Shown here piece by piece: positions 10,691 through 23,165 of a stretch of DNA of 64,000 bases (positions are counted from its first letter, which is position 1; every line of letters begins with the position of its first letter). The stretch is from Panopea generosa. Lineage: Eukaryota > Mollusca > Bivalvia > Adapedonta > Hiatellidae. The stretch is from contig CM055900.1 of the NCBI GenBank assembly GCA_029582155.1, positions 41,585,236 through 41,649,235 of the forward strand. The letters run 5' to 3'. The notes beneath the pieces were generated by a model, which ran no database searches, was not told the origin of the DNA, and saw only the letters and a program-made list of their open reading frames with translations. Made by a program: the position numbers and the translations under genes.

Positions 10691-11140
10691 TCATGACAAA
10701 ACGCTTGTGTGTACAGGCGCTTGTTGTCCGTTTGACGTATTTTGTCCGCAGAAAAAATAGAAACACGTCAAATTTTATCAACATGTCGCCTTTTGTCTGC
10801 AGAAAATTAAGGACAATGAATATTGCTGTGCGCATCGAGACAAAAGTTGATGTATTTCTATATTTATGTAGATAAAGAGAGTTGCGAACAAAAAGCTCCA
10901 AGCAGACAAAAACGTCACAGGCGTGTAAATAGCCGACATCTATTTACACATTATTGCACACACAGGTTTTTCTTAACTGATTTTTACTTAATACTGGTGA
11001 AATTTCATAGAGAATATAAATATGAGTAAATCAAAACGTTGTTGGTTGAAGGAAAGGCGTAGTTTTTGGATCTAGAGCGACTTTTATGTGTGATAAAAAA
11101 ACAAACAAACAAGGGATGTTAAGAACGTATAAACAATTGA
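10691..11140. other. Stretch without recognised genes
   Basis: Open frames on both strands of about 60-85 codons overlap one another and match no family. Nothing is assigned. Confidence 0.4.
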
Positions 11141-11226
11141 CGATAACCATGATAATGATGAAAACAATGATGATGATGATGAAAACAATGATTATGATGA
11201 CTTATGGTCCCCCCCCCCCCCCCCTT
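11141..11226. repeat. GAT/GAAAAC microsatellite and a C run
   Basis: GATGATGATGATGAAAACAA-type repeats are followed by an uninterrupted C run at about 11210-11224. Confidence 0.85.
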
Positions 11227-11248
11227 TTTAGACCGTCACACAAATAGG

Positions 11249-11990
11249 GATCCTGCGATAACTTTAGAAGTACTAGTTATTTTTTCATGAAACTTGGAAA
11301 TGGATAGATGGCAATATGGAGAATATGCACGTGCTTATATTTTGTTTTGTTGCTATGGCAACAAATAGTCTAAAAATATGACAAAATTCACAGAAAGAAG
11401 TGTGATCCTGCAATAACTTTAAAAGTACATGATATTTTTTGAAACTTGGAACATAGATAGATGGCAAAGGGAGAATACGCATTTACTTCATATTGTTGCT
11501 ATGGCAACAAATGTGGTTGCTATGGCAACAAATGGTCCAAAAATATGACAAAATAGTGAATCCTGCGATACCTTAAAAAGGACAAGAGTTTTTTTTATGA
11601 ACTTAAGAAATAGATAGAAGACAATATGGAAAACATGAACGTTATTTTATTTTCTTCATTCGTCTGTTTGCCTATCCGTCAGTCAAACATGGTGGATTCT
11701 GCCATAACTTTAAAAGTACAAGATATTTTTCATGATACCTGGAACATAGATAGAAAGCAATATGAAGAATATATTGCACATCATTTTATTTTGTCTGTTC
11801 GTCTGTCTGTTCGTCCATCTGTAATTCCATCCATCAGTCACAAAAGATAGATCCTGTGTTAACTTTAAAAGTACAAGAGATATTTTCATGTAATCTAGTT
11901 TATAGATGGTTAGTTATTTGGAGAATATACAGGTCCTTCAATTTAGTTTCACCATAAAAAAATTGGTTCCTATGGCAGCAAATATGACAA
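11249..11990 (+). repeat. Five diverged tandem units of about 155 bp
   Basis: Units begin at about 11249, 11404, 11558, 11694 and 11850, each with GATCCTGCGATAACTTTAAA, AGTACAAGA, TTTTCATG and GAACATAGATAGA.GGCAATAT in order. GTTGCTATGGCAACAAAT, itself a short palindrome, recurs in the first units. Non-coding repeat. Confidence 0.85.
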
Positions 11991-12054
11991 ATGCCCCCTT
12001 CGTTAGGGGAATTTTATTGCTGGCAATAGTCTTGTTCAACAGTATTTCAGTCCT

Positions 12055-12250
12055 GGTAACCTAACCAGTATTCCTGGATTCTGTACCAGTACTAACCTGT
12101 TCTCCGCAAGTAACTGCTAACTTCTCCACTTGAATCAGCCGTGGTAGACGAGAGGCCTTAGACACAATGTCTTCAACCCAATTGTCGCGGAAAGCATGTG
12201 CCTTGAACTCACGATCCCGAAGTCCGTAGACATACACTCTCCCTATTTTG
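12055..12250 (-). mobile_element. tRNA-derived SINE (family A relative)
   Basis: On the minus strand GGGATCGTGAGTTCAAGGC gives a box-B-like region. The body contains the reverse of CCGCAAGTAACTGCTAACTT and CACTTGAATCAG, the same core as the SINE at 6814-7099. The ends are decayed and no target duplication was found. Confidence 0.65.
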
Positions 12251-12774
12251 CTAATCAGACGGGCTTGTTTCTTTTTTTGCTCGGAGAACAGCCTGAGCTT
12301 ATCTACATGACTACGTTTTCACACACCATATCTGCATGCTACAACCAACAGTTCAATGTAGCTGGGTTTAAATCCTTGACTTGCAATCGAGTGAAAGTTT
12401 TTGGTAAATTGAGGTACTTAACAAACACATTCCGCTTGGTCAAGTGAATCAACAGAGAGCAAGCCTAAGTATAGTTTACTCCTGTTTTCATTAGCAGAGC
12501 TCAAGGTCATCAATTGGTATCACCCTCAACAACTCATTCAAATGAAATTTCTGGGCAGAAAACCCACTATGCCAGCCTTTGATCACATTCTAAAAAGTCC
12601 TTCCTAACGCACCCCGCCCAATCTCAGTTGCAGTCTATTTCAAATTTAGGACCCACCTTTCATTGTGATATGCTACCGTATATATATCCACTATATTTAC
12701 AGCCTGTAATCTTTTACCCCACCCCACACATTCACCATCATATATCCTATAATGTTCTAGAAACTATACAAATA

Positions 12775-12951
12775 CAGTCAAACCTGTCTTAAGCAGCCAG
12801 TCAAGAGAAGGAGCAAAAGTGGCCTTTAAAGACAGGTTGTTGCTTAATACAGGTTAATTTACTCAAAAACATAGAAATGGGAAATAGAAAATATGGTTGC
12901 TTAAGACAGGTGGCTGCTTAATAGAGGTGACCACTTACACAGGTTTAACTG
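12775..12951. mobile_element. Small TIR element (Tigger/pogo-like MITE)
   Basis: The left tip CAGTCAAACCTGTCTTAAG and right tip ...CAGGTTTAACTG are inverted repeats, flanked by TA on both sides (12773-12774, 12952-12953). Internal words TTGCTTAA.ACAGGT and GGCTGCTTAATAGAGGTGAC repeat in both orientations. At 177 bases with no coding capacity it is a MITE of the Tc1/mariner superfamily; a pogo/Tigger origin is likely from the tip sequence. Confidence 0.8.
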
Positions 12952-12960
12952 TACTTCCAC

Positions 12961-13373
12961 TAAACCATTATGAGAGGTTTTCTGCGGACATGAGAGACTG
13001 ACATTTTTATGACCCCACAAAATTTCTATGAATTCTGAGACATGTGTTCTTTCCTTGTGTGTTGTTGGACAAGTCCCAACCATGTTTGCTACTTGAATCC
13101 CCACAGGGCATTTTCCTCTTTTGCTAAACGACCCCGCAAAAGTGTCTGAAAACTGAGAGACACTGTCTCTCTTTCAGCGTTGTTGGACGAAGTCCCCATA
13201 CAGTTTTTTGTATTTCTCCCTTTGTCGTTCATTTTTTATAATTATGAATAGAAAGAGTGACATTATTGGAACCTGAAGAACAAGAAAACAATCGATTCTC
13301 TTCTGTATGTATATTGGTTCACTGTGTCCCCAGAAAGTTGGTCTTAACCTGAACCGTAACTGTGGGACAGAAT

Positions 13374-13374
<1 letters not shown>
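12961..13374. other. Stretch without recognised genes
   Basis: It includes two related pieces (13000-13090 and 13125-13200) sharing CCCGCAAAA/CCCCACAAAA, GAGACA.TGT and GTTGTTGGACAAGTCCC, probably a diverged duplication. No coding content. Confidence 0.4.
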
Positions 13375-13375
<1 letters not shown>

Positions 13376-13425
<50 letters not shown>

Positions 13426-13428
13426 CAC
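13376..13428. repeat. (GA)n microsatellite
   Basis: A nearly pure GA run. It creates R/E and S/L frames on the two strands that are not genes. Confidence 0.97.
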
Positions 13429-15395
13429 ACTAACGAAAGGCAATTCCAACAAACACCATTCCAATACCACACGTGTTATCACCGATTTAAAATGAGTTAA
13501 ATCCTAGAAGTAGTAGGAATGTGTAACAGGACTGGAATAGACCGTATGAAGTTTAAATAAAAATGTATGAACCGTAAAACTCTCTAATAAAAGTGCGTAT
13601 ACGGAAGCAAAACTGAGTAATAAGCTGTCATATTTAAACGGTCAACAGAGAAAATAATCTGTAATAAGCAATTCGAAACTAATAAAATGGTCAGGTTTAC
13701 GAGAGTTAATAGCGGACCATGAAATACACCCGGCAATAAGCAATCGATAAAAGTCACTTATGAATCATGAAATCATTAGCAGACGGAGAAGGACTCGCTT
13801 TTTAAGCTAAGGGATTTCCACATTTAGAGAAGACATATTTAAGCACTAATTGACTCAGGTCGGACTATTGTCGAATAGAATAAACCTTAGCTAGATTATG
13901 TTATTTGTGTTTCAGTTAAAATAACGGACTTAAAATAATTTTAAGAAAACTCAGTTTAATTGTGTTTGTCTTATATCATTTCTTAATAGAGTCCATAAAA
14001 GTGATAACAAGGATATCTGGCATTAACTTTGCATTAATGATTTTAGAACAGGATACTATCTCTGTAATGAACGACCACCTCCTTAATCACGTGATTAATA
14101 ATGACACTGTAAGATGGTCAGCATTTTTAGGAGTGAACATTGTTTATGCAACAATTCATTTTTATAAGAAGGGAGATGTAACATGATACCTCAGTATCTG
14201 AAACACTCTGAGTTACTTCCCTTCTACTACATATTACCTGTGCATGCTTTATCTCTGACAGTGTAGTCTATACCATTCATATAGTAATTACAGTTCTTAG
14301 GGCAATAATAGATTGTTAGAATACAATATATTATCATTCTGTATTACTCCCAGCAGTAAGAACAATAACATAACAGGAGATATCAGTGAATGGGGTAGCT
14401 TGATGTCCAACTGTATAACGGTCAAACACCTTATATCGAGTACGATGTAGAGCCAAAGGATATGTAGCTTGTGAATCACACCGCCAATAAAATAGTCAAA
14501 TAAGAGTCAACCATATTGTAGAGTGTTTCAAAGTCGGTATTGTAATTGTGAGATGAAAATACCATCCTATCTTTCTTCTTCGTCCATCCATAGAGAATTG
14601 AATTTCGTCATTTTAGAAGAAGTATCCAGGAATATTATTCTAAATATACTATATATTATTGTACCAGGTGATAACTTGTTATTATATTTGATGTTTACAA
14701 TTATTTACAAAAACAATAAGGAAGTCCTAATTCTTGTTCATATGAACCATTTTCTGAGTTAAAGACGTTTCTGCGGGTTGTTACTGCGCATTCTAGAATA
14801 GTTCCTTGATGTTACTTTCAGTTACGGTGTTTAATTTCGCCGTTTGGTTAATTAAAAGTCGAGTCGCATGAGGATATTTACAAAGCGAAGTATTTTCATT
14901 TAGAGATGTCAGAAATGTTAATTAGACAGGTTTGTGTTAAGGAAGCGATCGACAAGCATGGAAGGGTATATTGTTTTTCGTTCTAAACCACCAGAAGGGC
15001 TCGTACATAACAAAGTCGAAGAAACAACTACGAAAATATCATCAATACTCGTAGTGGTAATATTTCGGATAACGCATTTTTGGATATGAATCATTCGTGA
15101 ATTTGTTCCAAAGTGCTGAATACATAATGAATTGACCTGAAACAATAATACCGTGATGGAGACAAGGAAGAGTAAGTTTTGAATTGTTGACAGTTTGGTA
15201 TTGAAGGACATTATGGAAGACACTATAGGCAGGTTATGGGTCATTGTTATACATAAACTGTACATTTGGAAGTACTAGAACAGTGGAAACATACAAGACA
15301 TATCGAGCAAACAGGAAAAGTCCAATATCATTTGACATCAACACAAAGCAATTGAGTATAAAGTAAATTTATGCATTATCATAACTCACTGATCA
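13429..15395. other. Gene-free AT-rich stretch
   Basis: Several frames of 60-115 codons occur on both strands, but they have no family signal and no splice pattern I could trust. Small repeated words (AATAAGC near 13620, 13665 and 13735) hint at an old tandem repeat. Confidence 0.45.
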
Positions 15396-15399
15396 ATAT

Positions 15400-18300
15400 C
15401 TATGTATCTATAATCCTCACTCACCCCTCCATGTATTTCTACTATGTCTGTACATTGTATAACGTTATCGTGTTTACTGATGTTCCTCACTCACCTCTCC
15501 ATGTGTTAACTACTAGGTCTGTACATTGTATAACAATGTCTGTACATTGTATAACGTAATCGTGTTTACTGATGTTCCTCACTCACCTCTCCATGTGTTA
15601 ACTACTATGTCTGTACATTGTATAACAATGTCTGTACATTGTATAACGTTATCGTGTTTACTGATGTTCCTCACTCACCCTTCCATGTGGTGACTACTAT
15701 GTCTGTACATTGTATAACAATGTCTGTACATTGTATAACGTTATCATGTTTACTGATGTTCCTCACTCACCTCTCCATGTGTTAACTACTAGGTCTGTAC
15801 ATTGTATAACAATGTCTGTACATTGTATAACGTTATCGTGTTTACTGATGTTCCTCACTCACCTCTCCATGTGTTAACTACTATGTCTGTACATTGTATA
15901 ACGTTTTCGTGTTTACTGATGTTCCTCACTCACCTCTCCATGTGTTAACTACTAGGTCTGTACATTGTATAACGTTTTCGTGTTTACTGATGTTCCTCAC
16001 TGACCTCTCCATGTGTTAACTACTATGTCTGTACATTGTATAACAATGTCTGTACATTGTATAACGTTATCGTGTTTACTGATGTTCCTCACTCACCTCT
16101 CCATGTGTTAACTACTATGTCTGTACATTGTATAACGTTATTGTGTTTACTGATGTTCCTCACTCACCCCTCCATGTGTTAACTACTAGGTCTGTACATT
16201 GTATAACAATGTCTGTACATTGTATAACGTTATCGTGTTTACTGATGTTCCTCACTCACCTCTCCATGTGTTAACTACTAGGTCTGTACATTGTATAACG
16301 TTTTCGTGTTTACTGATGTTCCTCACTGACCACTACATGCGTTAACTACTATGTCTGTACATTGTATAACGTTTTCGTGTTTACTGATGTTCCTCACTGA
16401 CCACTACATGCGTTAACTACTATGTCTGTACATTGTATAACAATGTCTGTACATTGTATAACGTTATCGTGTTTACTGATGTTCCTCACTCACCTCTCCA
16501 TGTGTTAACTACTATGTCTGTACATTGTATAACGTTATTGTGTTTACTGATGTTCCTCACTCACCCCTCCATGTGTTAACTACTATGTCTGTACATTGTA
16601 TATCGTTATTCTGTTTACTGGTGTTACTTACTGACCCTTCCATGTGTTAACTACTATGTCTGTACATTGTATAACGTTTTCGTGTTTACTGATGTTCCTC
16701 ACTCACCTCTCCATGTGTTAACTACTAGGTCTGTACATTGTATAACGTTTTCGTGTTTACTGATGTTCCTCACTGACCTCTCCATGTGTTAACTACTATG
16801 TCTGTACATTGTATAACAATGTCTGTACATTGTATAACGTTATCGTGTTTACTGATGTTCCTCACTCACCTCTCCATGTGTTAACTACTATGTCTGTACA
16901 TTGTATAACGTTATTGTGTTTACTGATGTTCCTCACTCACCCCTCCATGTGTTAACTACTAGGTCTGTACATTGTATAACAATGTCTGTACATTGTATAA
17001 CGTTATCGTGTTTACTGATGTTCCTCACTCACCTCTCCATGTGTTAACTACTAGGTCTGTACATTGTATAACGTTTTCGTGTTTACTGATGTTCCTCACT
17101 GACCACTACATGCGTTAACTACTATGTCTGTACATTGTATAACGTTTTCGTGTTTACTGATGTTCCTCACTGACCACTACATGCGTTAACTACTATGTCT
17201 GTACATTGTATAACAATGTCTGTACATTGTATAACGTTATCGTGTTTACTGATGTTCCTCACTCACCTCTCCATGTGTTAACTACTATGTCTGTACATTG
17301 TATAACGTTATTGTGTTTACTGATGTTCCTCACTCACCCCTCCATGTGTTAACTACTATGTCTGTACATTGTATATCGTTATTCTGTTTACTGGTGTTAC
17401 TTACTGACCCTTCCATGTGTTAACTACTATGTCTGTACATTGTATAACGTTTTTGTGTTTACTGATGTTCCTTACTGACCCCTACATGTGTTAACTACTA
17501 TGTCTGTACATTGTATAACGTTTTTGTGTTTACTGATGTTCCTTACTGACCTCTACATGTGTTAACTACTATGTCTGTACATTGTATAATGTTCTTGTGT
17601 TTACTGATGTTCCTCACTGACCCCTACATGTGTTAACTACTATGTCTGTACATTGTATAACGTTTTTGTGTTTACTGATGTTCCTCACTCACCTCTCCAT
17701 GTGTTAACTACTATGTCTGTACATTGTATAACGTTATTGTGTTTACTGATGTTCCTCACTCACCCCTCCATGTGTTAACGACTATGTCTGTACATTGTAT
17801 ATCGTTATTCTGTTTACTGGTGTTACTTACTGACCCTTCCATGTGTTAACTACTATGTCTGTACATTGTATAACGTTTTTGTGTTTACTGATGTTCCTTA
17901 CTGACCCCTACATGTGTTAACTACTATGTCTGTACATTGTATAACGTTTTTGTGTTTACTGATGTTCCTTACTGACCCCTACATGTGTTAACTACTATGT
18001 CTGTACATTGTATAACGTGATTGTGATTGCTGATGTTCCTCACTCACCTCTCCTGGTGTTATCTACTATGTCTGTACATTGTATAATGTTCTTGTGTTTA
18101 CTGATGTTCCTCACTCACCCCTCCATGTGTTAACTACTATGTCTGTACATTGTATAACGTTTTTGTGTTTACTGATGTTCCTTACTGACCCTTCCATGTG
18201 TTAACTACTATGTCTGTACATTGTATAATGTTCTTGTGTTTACTGATGTTCCTTACTGACCCCTACATGTGTTAACGACTATGTCTGTACATTGTATAAC

Positions 18301-18650
18301 GTTTTTGTGTTTACTGATGTTCCTTACTGACCCCTACATGTGTTAACGACTATGTCTGTACATTGTATAACGTTTTTGTGTTTACTGATGTTCCTTACTG
18401 ACCCCTACATGTGTTAACTACTATGTCTGTACATTGTATAACGTTTTTGTGTTTACTGATGTTCCTTACTGACCCCTACATGTGTTAACTACTATGTCTG
18501 TACATTGTATAACGTTTTTGTGTTTACTGATGTTCCTTACTGACCCCTACATGCGTTAACTACTATGTCTGTACATTGTATAACGTGATTGTGATTGCTG
18601 ATGTTCCTCACTCACCTCTCCTGGTGTTATCTACTATGTCTGTACAGTAT
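15400..18650 (+). repeat. 71-bp satellite array with 92-bp variants and a higher-order repeat
   Basis: The base unit is 71 bases (CGTTTTTGTGTTTACTGATG ... TGTCTGTACATTGTATAA), about 43 units. Some units in the left half carry an extra 21-base duplication of CAATGTCTGTACATTGTATA, giving 92-base units. Left-side units read CTCACCTCTCCATGTG and right-side units CTGACCCCTACATGTG, so variants are sorted along the array. The block near 15880-16652 is repeated with an offset of 773 bases at 16653-17425, without visible difference in the parts compared. Confidence 0.95.
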
Positions 18651-18659
18651 ATAGAGGCT

Positions 18660-19387
18660 ATTACATGAATGAGGACGTATGTAAGATTCGTTTCATCACA
18701 TAACTCAGGAAAAGTTTACATTAACCATTTATTTAACAGATTACCGTTATCAGGAACGAGAACAAAAATAACGTCATTTAATCATGAAAAATCGAATTCC
18801 TTTATATATACGGGCATGTCGGAAAGTGCGTTACGTACGAGAGTCGTGTTTTACGAACAATACCGAGCTATGCATCGGAAGAGATATTACACTATGTTAA
18901 TAAAAAAAATATGACATGTGTTTATTACACTCCTGCACCGTAAATTATGTGATAAATATTCTTTAACGTATGTCGCAACTTTTCCATTCTGGCTTGATCA
19001 CAATATTGACCCGCCTGTCTCTCAAAAACAAAAGTCAGTAGTGATTCTACTCTATTATATCGGCGTATCAAATTTCAAATACATACTCCATATACCTTAA
19101 TGTTTGAATACTAATTGTTGATATTGTTGGAAATAGATAACATACATGTATATGCATATATAATTATACTATAAACAAACCAGACAGAGACTACGGCGAG
19201 GGCATCTGGCTACAATGCAAACAACAAAGTACACAACACAATAGAATCAACATACTTAATAGATTTTATTTCAACCATTGATTATATATCAAAGTTTAAC
19301 ACGTAGCATATCTGGACTGTAAGGACAATTTACATGGTAGGCATCCTTTGTTAATGTACAATATATTTCCAAGACAAATGAAGCGAT
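18660..19387. other. Stretch between satellite and LTR element, no gene recognised
   Basis: Frames of 60-81 codons exist (for example 18669-18914) but have no recognisable family. The sequence looks unique. Confidence 0.4.
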
Positions 19388-19899
19388 TGTAACATTATGG
19401 GAGGTTTGAATTGTAGATACTTCATATGACACAAACAAATATATTGAATGTATGTATAATGTATGTATGTATGTATGTAATGAGAAACATTATATGTGTA
19501 AGTTACAAATAAAGAAACTTGAATCTTGAATCTATGACAGTTTAATAGATAGGATGACAAATTACTTGAGATAAATGATAGCCTAGGGTTATCTTGATGT
19601 ATTGTTGACAAGTTATTTTTGTGGGCTGGATATTAAGATCTGTAATTAGAATACTGACCAATACAAATTAGAAATGAATTTACCAATGATAAATTAGTTG
19701 TTTATTCATTCAGAGAATGGTTTTAGCAGAGATAGGACAATCAGTTAGAATTTAGCCACGGACATAGTAACATGTCAGTTAGACTAGGGTTAGTTTAAAC
19801 GAGCGGTAGCGAGTTTAAAAATGTTAGCTATTGACTTATGAACTTTATCATTATGTGAATAAAATTTACTTATTATACAAAGAGAGTTGTTTTACCACA
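19388..19899 (+). repeat. 5' LTR
   Basis: Direct repeat of 25722-26172. It contains a short (ATGT)n run and AATAAAG, a likely poly(A) signal, in the first third. TG start and CA end. Confidence 0.92.
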
Positions 19900-20039
19900 T
19901 TGGTATATAAAATGGTGCCGCATTTCTAGGACTGGAGTTTGGATTAACACAAAGCATAGTACAATAGGCTACGTATACGACATGGAGGCGAAGAATGAAC
20001 CGGTGAGTGTGTTTATGTGATTTATTTTCTTACAATTAC

Positions 20040-20965
20040 GAAAATGACAGACCAAAATGTTGCTTCTGTATTTAAAAACTTAGCAGATCAATTAACACAA
20101 TTAAATGATCATGTTTTGGCTCAGGGAATTACAAAGTTCATATAACATTTTGATGGAAATTCGAAACAATTTAAAACTTTGGTCAACAATATTGAATAAT
20201 ATGCAATTTTTACAAAAACAGATGAAAGTCTAATCAAACTTATAGCATTCCAAGCCTGTAGGGGGGTAGTAAGCGATTTTATTCAAAGATGGATAATTAA
20301 TAATCCTAGTAAAACTTGGTCACAGTTGAAAAATTGACTTGTAACGCAATACGCTTAGGTAAAAGATTCTTATCATTCGTTAATGCTTCTGGGTACATTT
20401 TTGCAAAAAACAAATGAAAATGTACAAAATTATGCAGAAAGATTGCTAGATTTGGGTCAAGATGCATTCAAAGAATATCAGAGAGATTTACAATTTATTG
20501 AAAAAATGTTGGTTGGATATTTCATAAATGGGTTGGTGTATGATTATATGAAAATGAGGTTAATGAGAGAATATCACATTACTCTCCAATCAGCAGTAAA
20601 TTCGGTCATGATAGAACAAAATCTTAGGGGAAAAAAGGAATTAAAAACAGTTCAAAATTCAAGAAATAATTTTCAATAAAGAAATCAGATGAATTTTCTA
20701 AATGGCAATGAAAACCAGGTTACCAGTAAAAGATCCACAGGTTACAAACAAAGCAATGCTCAAGGTAAAAAGTTAACATCAAGTCAAAATTCAGGAAATG
20801 ATTTTCATAATTGACCACAGATAAACCCTTAAAATGGCAAGGAAAATCAGGTTATCAGTAAAAGATCGAAAGGTTACAAAATAAGTCATGCTCAAGGCAA
20901 AGTCACATGTTAGAAATGTAGGAAGAAGGGTCATTTAAAGCGACAATGCAGATCAAAATCTGAGG
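20040..20965 (+). pseudogene. Gag region of the LTR element (fossil)
   Basis: A Retrotrans_gag-like helical stretch (MLLGTFLQKTNENVQNYAER and on) is followed, near 20908-20950, by a zinc-knuckle-like KCRKKGHLKRQC. The order and position right after the left LTR agree with gag. Broken. Confidence 0.75.
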
Positions 20966-21008
20966 TCACTCAGGGAAACTAGTATTATCTTCATATAGTC
21001 AGGCCGAT

Positions 21009-23160
21009 ATGAAGAAAAATAAGAAAATTCCTACGTACAATATTGAAACTGCGGGTAGTCCATGTTCATGCATTTCGAAAACTAATGGAATGAGAATAAG
21101 ATCATTAGTTGATTCTGGAGCGGAAATTTTACTATTACATAGACGAATTTACCAATCTTTGAGCAATGTACCGAAACTAAGCAAAAAATCAAATTACAAT
21201 CTGCCAATGGGGGAAAATTATCAGTGGATGGTGCGTTTGAATTAGATTTTGAGTAAGGAGGTAAAATTTTTAATTATACTTTTTATGTGGTACCAAACAT
21301 GAATCGAATGATGATATTAGGTAGAGATATTTGACTGAGAAAAAGGTAAACGTTTATTTTGATCTAAATTTGTTAAGAATTGAAGGAATTTACGTAAAAA
21401 TGGAAGAGGACCTTCATATCTCTTCTATAGTATGACTTAAATCTACCACCATTCAAAAACCACAAACAATATATGTTGTAAATGGAAAATTAAAATGTAA
21501 TCCAGATTTGCCAACGCATTGTGATTACAAAATAAGACCGTTAGAAACAGGATTTGTTAGTTCAGAACCAGGTTAAGTAGGTTCAAATTCAGTACTTCAA
21601 TTAAATCATGATCATACATTTCCGGTAATGTTAATTAATAATTCACAAAAAAACTCTTAGGCTAAGAAAGTGTTGTGTGATTGCAAAAGTTGAAAAACTA
21701 AAAGATGCTAAATTTACTTCAGTAAATGAGATAAAATGTCAGCCAGAGGTGTTAACTGAAAGGTTTAATCGTAATAATATTACTGCACCTAGCGAACATT
21801 TAGACATACATAGTTTGTTACAGGAAAATTCAGACTTATTTGCTAAAACAGATTTAGATTTAGGTAGAGCCATTGGAGCAAAATTGATATTAGATACAGT
21901 AAATAATCCTCCGATTAAATCAAGACCGTACCGCACCCAGATTAACAATAAAAAAATATATAGATAAAGCTATTAGTGGATGCTTGAAGCTAAGTTATAC
22001 AAAGGTCAAACTCAGCGTGGAGTTCTCCGATAGTTCTAGTAGATAACAAAGATGGTATGATTATGTGTTGATTATAGAAAGATTAATCAAATATTAAAAC
22101 TATAGCTTATCCAATCCCGTTAATGGATGACATATTGTCGTTGTTAGGGAACGCCAAATATTTTACTACGTTAGATTTAAATAGTGGCTTTTGGCAAATA
22201 CCTGTAGATTTAAAAGACTGACATAAGACGGCGTTTGTATATCATAAAGGCGTGTATGAATTTAATGTCGTTTCGTTTGGGTTACATTCAAATCCGTCTG
22301 TGTTTATGAATAAAGTATTGGAGGGATGTGAAGGTTTTGCTTTTGCGTACCTAGACGACATTATCATATATAACCCAATTTAGAAACTCATTATAAACAT
22401 ATCATCAAGGTTTTCACCAAACTACGAAAGCATGATTTGAAACTCAAAATCAGTAAATGCAATTTTTTACATGCTGAAGTAAATAATCTAGGTTTTCTAA
22501 TCAGTGAAAATGGTATTCGCCCAGATATAGGGAAGGTCAAAGCATTAAAAACACTAAAAGCGCCTACGTCTGTTAAAGAAGTATGAACCTTTATTGGAAT
22601 GGCAGGTTATTACAGACGATTTATTCAAGGATTTTCAAAGATAGCAAATCCGCTAATAGAATTGAAGAAGAAGTTGGCAAGATTTAAGTTGGATCAAAAC
22701 TGTCAAAATGCTTTAGAAATAATAAAAGAACGTCTTGGTTCATAACCTCTACTATCACATCCAAATCCAGCAAAAAGATATGTTTTACATACTGACACCA
22801 GTTATTATGCAGTTGGAAGTGTCTTATTCCAACCAGTAGGTGAAAGTATTTCAGATTTGGATAATTGTTATCTGTTGGCTATATTATTTGTCACACAAAT
22901 TAAGTAAAACACAACAAAAATGGCCGACAATAGTTAGAGAATGTTCTGCAATTTACTTTTCACTGTCAAAATTAGATCATTATCTAAATGGCGCTACTTT
23001 CACAATATTTTACGACCATGAACCGTTGAAATATTATTAAGAATCACCAAATCAAAATAAACAAATACATTTGGTCATTAGCAATATCAGCATATAACGC
23101 GAAGATTGAATTTATCGAAGGTCGTAAAAATGTTTCAGCAGATTTATTGTCTAGAATACC
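21009..23160 (+). pseudogene. Pol region of the LTR element (fossil)
   Basis: Protease is recognised by SLVDSGAEILLLH near 21100. Reverse transcriptase is recognised near 22140-22375 by TLDLNSGFWQIPV, VSFGL and AYLDDIII. The connection region VKALKTLKAPTSVKE lies near 22540, the RNase H part near 22780-23030 with YYAVGSVLF and FTIFYDHEPLKY, and the end is KNVSADLLSRIPES at 23128-23165. This order is that of Gypsy elements. Broken. Confidence 0.88.
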
Positions 23161-23165
23161 AGAAT

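Noticed and set aside
10647-11029. Three overlapping frames of 60-84 codons
   Set aside because: They overlap on opposite strands, and none matches a family or has splice context.
13174-13495. Frames with S/L or R/E runs
   Set aside because: They come from the (GA)n microsatellite at 13376-13428.
15400-18650. Regular repeats that might be taken for a CRISPR array
   Set aside because: Units are directly adjacent without unique spacers, and the DNA is clearly eukaryotic.
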